Source of the DNA: Dicyema japonicum
Taxonomy: Eukaryota; Dicyemida; Rhombozoa; Dicyemidae
Length of the DNA stretch: 64,000 bases
Direction of reading: 5' to 3'
Assembly: GCA_011109175.1 (NCBI GenBank)
Contig: RDEW01000010.1
Location: 1,144,796 to 1,208,795 of the forward strand
Below, piece after piece: positions 57,640-64,000 of the stretch; positions within the stretch are counted from its first letter, which is position 1; every line of letters starts with the position of its first letter. Made by a program: the position numbers and the translations under genes. The notes beneath the pieces were generated by a model that was not told the DNA's origin, did no database searches, and was given only the letters and a program-made list of their open reading frames with translations.

Positions 57640-57720
57640 ACCGCAGACTAACACGAATGGGTATTTTCAACGCCAGACCAGATTCGAACTTGAAACCTTG
57701 ATATATCTGATGTTTCTTTC
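57640..57720 (-). repeat. isolated tRNA-like head
   Basis: The minus strand shows AAGTTCGAATCTGGTC (B-box-like) and an upstream GCTTATTCGAGCAAAG. It does not form a full cloverleaf by eye. Probably a SINE relic. Confidence 0.3.
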
Positions 57721-57864
57721 TCTCGTACTTTGCTCGAATAAGCAGGTCCCAAAATGGAAAAATGGACCACGTTTATCCATCGGAAATCTATAGGAGGATA
57801 GTGAGTTCATACATACAGGATCTGTAGACTAGGGGTTTAATCAGTAGAAACCTAAATTATCCGG

Positions 57865-58095
57865 GAAGTGGTTATGACATCATGCTATAACGATGATCCT
57901 GGGTTCCATTCCCACCTACTCGGTCAAAGATCTCTTTTCCTTTCTTATGTTCCTTATCTTCTCTTGTTCCACTAGAGTGGAGTCAATTTCACCTGTCCCA
58001 GGTGGCGCCCAATGCCAGGAAGGCATGAAAAAATTTATTTGGTTTTTCACACTTCATTTGAGGTGTTCCCAAACTACAAGGAGTGATGTCTTCTT
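57865..58095 (+). repeat. tRNA-derived SINE, family C
   Basis: B-box-like GGTTCCATTCCC near 57902, then CTACTCGGTCAAAGATCTCT, TTCTTATGTTCCTTATCTTC, CACCTGTCCCAGGTGGCGCC, CAATGCCAGGAAGGCATG and GGTGTTCCCAAACTACAAGG. Same order as 46885-47120. Confidence 0.65.
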
Positions 58096-58349
58096 GTCTT
58101 TCTACTGGTTCTGGATTAGCTCATACGACATTGGAAAGTCTGATTGTGCGACTATGTGAACTGGGTACATTCATTTGTTGCTAGTTAGCTTCTATCTCTG
58201 TATCCGATGATCAAACATGTCCTTATTGATTACAATCCAGCGCTTGTGTCGCTATCATTTCTTACTGACATCACTATAATTTAACGCAAAACTAAGATAA
58301 TTAGAATTAAAAGAAATAACAACAAAAGTCCAGAGACGAAACAATCATT

Positions 58350-60180
58350 CTAATTAAAATTCACACAAACACTACCATTCGATTTTTCCGACTTATCCTG
58401 CTCTTTGGAACCATTTTCATTCTTAGGGTCAGATTCGTCGACTTGTGGGTCCTCAGACTTTCCTTCGTCATTGGCCTCCTGCTTATTGGCCGTATATTGG
58501 GCTAGCAATTCCTCCGCCTTCTCATTTTCCCCAATATTTTTAAAGTACTCCACCCAAGCGAGAGTGTAGTCAACCTGCCCAGTCACCGGGTCGATCTCTA
58601 AGAGTTCAAAGATCACAAACGTGCAGTTTGCTCGGCCATCGCAGCCTGATTTTGCAACTCAATAGCCAGATTTTGCTGATACTGGTTCACAGACTCATAA
58701 TAAGCAGCCATTTCTGTCTCAATCAGTAACCACACTAACCAGGATCTACCGTCGACGAATCCCCCGCTAAAACCCCTGGCATGGTTGTAGGCTTGTAAAG
58801 TCCCCTAAGAATTCATACAAAGAGTACATGTTAGCCGTGTAATACTGTTCTTTGTTTATCTGGTCGACCGCATCAGCCACGAAAGGCGGAAGAGGCTATA
58901 ATTAATGACCACGTGTACAGTCTGAGTCCGGACACATATCATTTGCACAGCCGTAATAATCTGATCCCTAGTCCCCCAAATGTTAAAGTCCTGCTCGTAG
59001 CTGTTCGGTGGAGGCATTTTTGAAATCTCAACCAAAGCCCCACTCTCCTCGTTGATTTCTTTGATAGTTTCCCCACCTTTGCCGATCACAATTCCCACTT
59101 TTTCGTTGATTACCTGCATTTTGAAATACTCCGTCGGCTGGTCGCTGTTCATACCGAATTTACGTGCACCCTATGGTGGTAAATGACAAACTATTACCTC
59201 TGCCTCTTTTGAGTTCAAAATTTCATTCACAAGCTTCACAGCTGCCTGAACATGCTCAGGCTCGCCTGTAATGCGAAGTGGTTTATCATAGATTGTAGAG
59301 GCGCACGATTCTTGGATCATCACCATTTTGGCACCGGAAGTAGCCTAAAATTTATTTTTATAAAATTTAAAATAATTACATATTAAATTTAAAATTAATA
59401 AATACAAATAAATATTTAAAAATTAAAGTTAGTTACAAATAAAATATAAACCTGCATGTGTTTGATAGTCTCCCCACTTTTTCCAATAATGAGACCCGCG
59501 AGTTGTCCTGGGATAAGCATCTCCACAAATTCGCTTCCAGCCTCTCCGTAGCCGGGGGTGAACACGTTTCCCGTCGTGAATATCTTCCCCTTTGCCACCG
59601 TAATGTCTAAAGATCCTCTCCCCCGCCTGTGCGGAGTTTTCTCTCTGTCCAAGGTGAGCGTAACCTGACATTATTCTTGGGTCCCACTAGCGCCGCCAGC
59701 ATGTCAGAAGATCCCTCCCTCGGTTCTATTACAGTAAGAGAGTCAGTCAAACCTGATTCGATGTAAATTCGGCAATTCGCTTCCCTCTGGATGCGATTTA
59801 TCTGCTCGCAGTTTCTTCCTAGGACTATATTTGTCGTTAGGGGTGAATATAACCGTATGTTATGATATTTTCTGGGATCTTGTAGGTTTCAAGGACCTCT
59901 CCGTATTTTGGCTTCACCTTTGTCGTGTCCGTAAAGGGAAATCTAGTTTGATTCAACAACAAACGATAAGGCGTTGATGTCTTGAAGTCTCTGGATAAGC
60001 GATGGTGGACCTAGAGTAAAAGTTGGATGGTGACCTGTTCTATCCAATGCAGACCTTTTCGCGGGAGGCATTGGAATATCTGATGCTTGCACTTTAGTGG
60101 CAATCTCAATGGTTATAAATTAGTAGTACCTCAGAAGCTCTTTTAATCGCATCACTGATTGCACCGGAATCACGACCCAT
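58350..60180 (-). CDS. FUBP/KHSRP-like KH-domain RNA/ssDNA-binding protein
   Basis: Far-upstream-element-binding family proteins bind single-stranded DNA or AU-rich RNA in the nucleus. Minus strand: ATG 60178-60180 (MGRDSGAISDAIKRASE); a linker EIATKVQASDIPMPPAK; KH1 YKIPENIIT, then LGRNCEQINRIQREANCRIY; KH2 FVEMLIPGQLAGLIIGKSGE TIKHMQ and ATSGAKMVMIQESCAST, with RITGEPEHVQAAVKLVNEIL; KH3 MQVINEKVGIVIGKGGETIK EINEESGALVEISKMPPPNS, IWGTRDQIITAVQMI; then YYESVNQYQQNLAIELQNQA and the FUBP-type C-terminal motif DYTLAWVEYFKNIG, acidic tail and stop at 58350-58352. Three KH domains are seen, against four in vertebrate members. KH1 carries GRNC in place of the GxxG loop. Introns mostly 22-30 nt. Confidence 0.88.
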
Positions 60181-60660
60181 CACTAACAAACTCGGTTAAT
60201 TTTAAAATTTATTTTATTTAAAAAAATATTTAAATTTAATTAATTTTATTAATAAATCTGACTTATGAAAGACGTTTTTAATAGTCAATATATTTCTCTT
60301 CCCATGGAAAAGTGGTAGATACCTTGTCTGTGACGCCAACTGTGTGGATGACCTCTCCCTCAAACCATACAATGACTGCACTTACCCAGGCTCTGTTTTG
60401 GAAAAGGCTGAGACGCTAAAGAAGAAATATGAATTTCTCTGTTGACAGTTCATCTTTTAACCAGTCGCAGTGGAAACATCAGGACTCAGGAAACAGATCA
60501 CTAATTATGCTGAACCGCATCGGGTCCCTTATCGCAAGGATGAAAAAAGATAAAAGAGAAGGGAGCTGGCTCATTGAGCGCATTTTTTGCAGATAGTAGA
60601 GAAAAATAAATCACCTCATGACAGATGTAATCAATCATCTTTATTTTCCAGCAGACAAAG
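60181..60660. other. intergenic, no gene recognised
   Basis: A/T block at about 60195-60260 just upstream of the FUBP-like start. No other feature. Confidence 0.4.
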
Positions 60661-60723
60661 TTATCAACGAAAAAGTGGGAATTTTGATCGGCAAAGGTCG
60701 GGAAACTATCAAAGAAATCAACG
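60661..60723 (+). pseudogene. inverted partial copy of the FUBP-like KH3 exon
   Basis: Encodes VINEKVGILIGKGRETIKEI N. It matches the complement of 59050-59112 at about 60 of 63 positions, on the opposite strand. One change turns the GxxG loop GKGG into GKGR. Flanking sequence does not match and no other KH exon follows, so it is an isolated fragment. Confidence 0.85.
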
Positions 60724-60894
60724 GCAAAGGTGATCCTTGGCTGAAAAGGGGAGACCAACACCAACAATCTCAAGACTCCAAATTCATCAAATGGTTTCAG
60801 TATCTTGATACATTTGTGATGATATTTTATGGGGGATGAAGTCGCTACCTAGATGATTTATAAACTCAAAGTATTACCAAACGCTCTTGGATAG

Positions 60895-61260
60895 TACAAG
60901 AGATGGTTCCACCCAACAGTAGATCATCTCTACTACCAATATATACTTCCGTCAATCAGCTACTGCTGCGCGGCATGGGGTACTAACCTATCCCACACCA
61001 ACCTAAAGAAAATAAATTCCTTCCAAGAGACAGTAACAAAGACCCTACAAAGATCTTCCTCTCGATATTAAAACCAACCCCGTTCGAGGAACTCGTGAGG
61101 AATACGGGAGATCTGCCAAAACCTCTAAAACTCCAAAAATTCATTCGTCCACACCGAAAATGTGTCGGCACTTACGAGGAACACAAGAAAAGATGAGGAG
61201 GCTGGGATCACCTGACGGCCCTTACTCTCATTTGTTTCGTCATGATTCTTGGTTCTAAAT
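60895..61260 (+). mobile_element. LINE 3' end fragment (2A-LINE family)
   Basis: Frames with breaks read QYILPSISYCCAAWGTNLSH TNLKKINSFQE, then FVHTENVSALTRN and a GGGATCACCTGA end at about 61208, followed by an AAATAAATA tail. Corresponds to the C-terminal end of the LINE at 28090-28375. Confidence 0.7.
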
Positions 61261-61284
61261 AAATACAGTATTACCACTACCGAT

Positions 61285-61370
61285 TAATATTCCTATTTGA
61301 TGTCATACGATCCATCTGTCTCAGGTAACATCCATACCAGAGTGACATGGAAAAAATCTCTTTTCTCATC
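61285..61370 (+). repeat. SINE family C, body fragment
   Basis: TTTGATGTCATACGATCCAT, CTGTCTCAGGTAACATCCAT, ACCAGAGTGACATGGAAAAA correspond to the middle of family C (GACGTCATA.GATCC.CCTGT.. / .CAGG...GCAT.AAAAAA). Confidence 0.5.
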
Positions 61371-61910
61371 TTCCTCCAGAAGGCAGACGATCACATTCAT
61401 GCTCCCCCAATTTTGTACTCTCCGACTCCTTTAGTTCAATTTTTGCTTTCTTGTGTCTTGAAAGGAGGAAGACAAGAACTTATATTCTATATTCTACATC
61501 GCTTCTTGTTGCCCCCATGGGACCAAAGAATTAGTTAGTTTTCCCTACCTCATTAACATATAGGAGGTCTCCGGCCATCAAACGTCCAGCTGATAGTGTT
61601 GGGCACTCCCACAAGTCCTTTAGTATCATTGATGATCCTGGTCAGGAGAGGATTTAATCGATAATATCCCCAAGCTGGTCATGTGATGGAAGCCAAAACT
61701 CTGATCCCCTAAGCAACGGCAAAAAAGAGATCACGAACATCTCTTTTACTAAAAGATGATACAAAATGTAATTTGACAACTACTAAAATATTCGGAATTA
61801 AAAAATTTTTAATTATTTTTATTTAATTTTAAAACCATTAAACTTTAGTATTTTAATAATTAGTTTCCATTGATACCTTGCGGTAAGCAAAACTGTTCGA
61901 TGTTAGAAAA
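61371..61910. other. intergenic, no gene recognised
   Basis: A/T-rich block at 61795-61865 before the NEK start. No protein frame recognised. Confidence 0.4.
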
Positions 61911-64000
61911 ATGAATTCTTACATTATTCAGAAACTCATTGGACAAGGAGCTTACGGAAAAGTCCATTTGGCTCTTAGAAAAGAAGACAAAAAGCTGTAT
62001 GCCATAAAAGAAATCCCATTTTTCTCCGTTAAAATTCAAAATTAGTTTCAGATGAAGGAAAAGGCCAAAGAGGACGCCAGAAACGAAGTAATTCGCTTTA
62101 AATTTGTTAAAGGTGGCCCTGCTTTCGAAACTGAAGCATCCCTACATTATCTCCTACTACGACTCGTTTTATGGTAATTCATTTAATTTACCCGCCAAAT
62201 TTATTTTATTTCCTAGAAAATGGGAGACTTTTGATTGTAATGGACTACTGTGAAGGCGGTACTAGCTTTCGGTATTTTAGGCGACCTAACCCACATGATG
62301 AACGCTCAGAAGCACGTGCTCTTTGAAGAACCTCAAGTTTGTGCATTTTATAGACTTTTAATAGATTTTGGACTGGTTTACCCAGATTTGCTTGGCGATA
62401 AAGTTTATTCACGACAAGAATATCCTCCACCGTGATATCAAATGCCAAGTAACGGTTTGAGGCATTTCAGAATATTTTTCTCCATAAAACGGGGGTAATC
62501 AAACTCGGAGACTTTGGAATCGCCAAAATCCTGCACAAGTATGCCTAATAGTGAAAGTAGTCCAAACGACCTGGCCAAGACTGCGATCGGGACTCCTTAC
62601 TATTTATCCCCAGAAATCTGCCAAAATGTGCCATACAACAACAAAAGGTCGCTGAAAATTTAAATTTCTTAGCGATATTTGGGCCTTAGGCTGCGTCCTG
62701 TACGAGCTCTTGACTCTCAGACACCCAGTACTGATCGATCTGAATTTTAGTTTGAATCAAATAACATGAAAAATCTCATATCTAAAATTGTCCGGTTCAA
62801 TTTGCTTATATAAACCAAATCGTTAGTTCAGTCTATCCCCCTCTCCCAGGTAAGTATTCCTACGATCTGCGGAATTTGGTCACAATGATGCTGAAGAAGA
62901 CTCCGAGGGAGAGACCCGACATTAACAGAATTCTCGCCAAGAAATTTATTCATAAACAAATAAGAAATATTCTGGACAACTACGTTGTTTAATTTAGGTA
63001 GTTTTAGAAATTAAAAACCGTCGAGATAATATCAACCCCCGTCCCTGCTGTTCCGCCAAAAGCAGAGATAAAGGAAGAGCCCCCGAAAAAAGTGGCTAAA
63101 CCCCCATTATTGAGCAAAGAAACCATGTTCGCTTCAATTTTATATTTTAGGAAGTCGAAGGCGAAATTTTTCCAAAATTTAAAGGTTTTTTGTAGCTACC
63201 AATCCAGGCATTACAGAAGAGGTCCCCGATAGTTCAAGAAACTCAGTCAAAAAAGAGATTTCTGAAATACCAGCAGCCAACTGTAAGGGAATAGACTCAA
63301 GGTTTAGCCGTCAGAATTGAAGCAACGAGAACGTGGTTGGCAGAATCTAAACCATCAGGATTATCCAGTCGATATTTCGGTCATTTTAGAAGAACGTCAA
63401 GCGTTATAAGGACCACTTTGAGGACTTGGAGCAACAGAGATTACAACGGGAAAAGGAAATGGTCCAAAACAGGCAGAACCGGCCCTCTATTTTTAAAAAC
63501 TTCTTCCGAGAGCCACAGAAGTAGCCTTTTCTGGTCAAATGGCTTCTAGAAAATCCCCGCTTGTAAAAGACTACCTTGAACGGCAGAACGCAGCCAAGCT
63601 AAACAAACTCAGAGCCGAACAAGACTTGTACTACAACAATCAAAATTACGTAAATTTAACCTTTAAACTAAACAGGATCTGTTCGACGAGCGAAAACTCA
63701 AAAAAGCGGAAAATATTTACAAAAACGACGATAAACCTGATATAAACGTAATACTGCGTTGCCTTATTTATTATTCTGTCAAATAACGGTTTAGGAAAGG
63801 GAACCGACTTCTTTAATCGAATTGAGGTAACTGTTTGGGGGACTTTGTAGACGACCTGAAGTCGGGATAACTGATGCACTGGCTGTAGTGGCAATGAATG
63901 AAGAGTTTGGCGGTTTGGTTATTTTTCAGGGATAAAGAAGAGGGACCGCGAATAGTTGAAGGAGGTAGAAATATTGGTGGTGACTTAAAAACCATCGAAA
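61911..64000 (+). CDS. NEK-family (NIMA-related) serine/threonine kinase, right end cut
   Basis: ATG 61911: [20 protein letters not shown] (glycine loop), AIKEI (catalytic Lys), then over introns of 22-43 nt [72 protein letters not shown] (HRD), [12 protein letters not shown] (DFG), [68 protein letters not shown]. 'HRDIK.QNIFL' and 'LGDFGIAK' with '[10 protein letters not shown]' mark the NEK family. The tail has a Pro-rich linker ([20 protein letters not shown]), [20 protein letters not shown] and [19 protein letters not shown], coiled-coil-like as in NEK1/NEK5. NEKs act in cilia and cell-cycle control. The frame continues beyond 64000. Catalytic residues are complete. Confidence 0.9.

Noticed and set aside
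1..64000. Bacterial or cephalopod host contamination
   Set aside because: Genes are interrupted by 20-28 nt GT..AG introns throughout. This excludes bacteria and does not fit large-intron molluscan genomes.

Overview
This window is eukaryotic nuclear DNA from a small, AT-rich metazoan genome. The strongest clue is the intron size. Conserved animal genes are cut by GT..AG introns that are mostly only 20-28 nt long, and reading frames join cleanly once these are removed. Introns this short are known from dicyemid mesozoans (Dicyema), so a dicyemid is the best guess. An orthonectid or another very compact metazoan remains possible. The naming of the organism is inference; the intron sizes are read from the sequence.

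Layout: 1-9.3 kb is mostly transposon debris, with the 3' end of one gene at the left edge. At 9.35-13.5 kb DPH2 (minus) and methylmalonyl-CoA mutase (plus) are divergently arranged. 13.5-16.5 kb holds a LINE endonuclease fragment, two minisatellites and a tRNA-Gln with a partial tandem copy. A Tctex1-type dynein light chain (minus) lies at 16.8-17.1 kb. 17.4-24.7 kb is SINEs, repeats and a degenerate LINE with a restriction-like endonuclease (minus). A RhoGAP-domain gene (24.7-26.1 kb) is followed by a decayed APE-type LINE with a 2A-like peptide near its N terminus (26.2-28.4 kb). An SLC44/choline-transporter-like gene (minus) occupies 29.5-31.6 kb. COPB2 (beta-prime coatomer, plus) lies at 36.1-39.2 kb, an unidentified helical protein (minus) at 41.2-44.3 kb, a FAM194/ERICH6-like gene (plus) at 45.2-46.7 kb, CCDC39 (plus) at 47.9-51.1 kb, a possible nuclear-receptor-like fragment plus a diacylglycerol kinase (minus) at 52.7-55.3 kb, a FUBP/KHSRP KH-domain protein (minus) at 58.4-60.2 kb, and a NEK-family kinase (plus) from 61.9 kb running off the right edge.

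The genes are unrelated housekeeping and ciliary functions rather than an operon or a single pathway. Four fit a ciliated animal: the axonemal ruler CCDC39, the Tctex1 light chain, the NEK kinase and the FAM194 protein. The spaces between genes are filled with at least three tRNA-derived SINE families, two LINE lineages with many 3' fragments, minisatellites, and nearly pure A/T blocks that tend to sit at gene boundaries. The palindrome CACGTG occurs about 40 times, several times more than base composition predicts.

Limits: exon joins were made by eye. Several genes have one place where the frame is off by a single base, which may reflect assembly errors or an unusual exon. Repeat boundaries are approximate.
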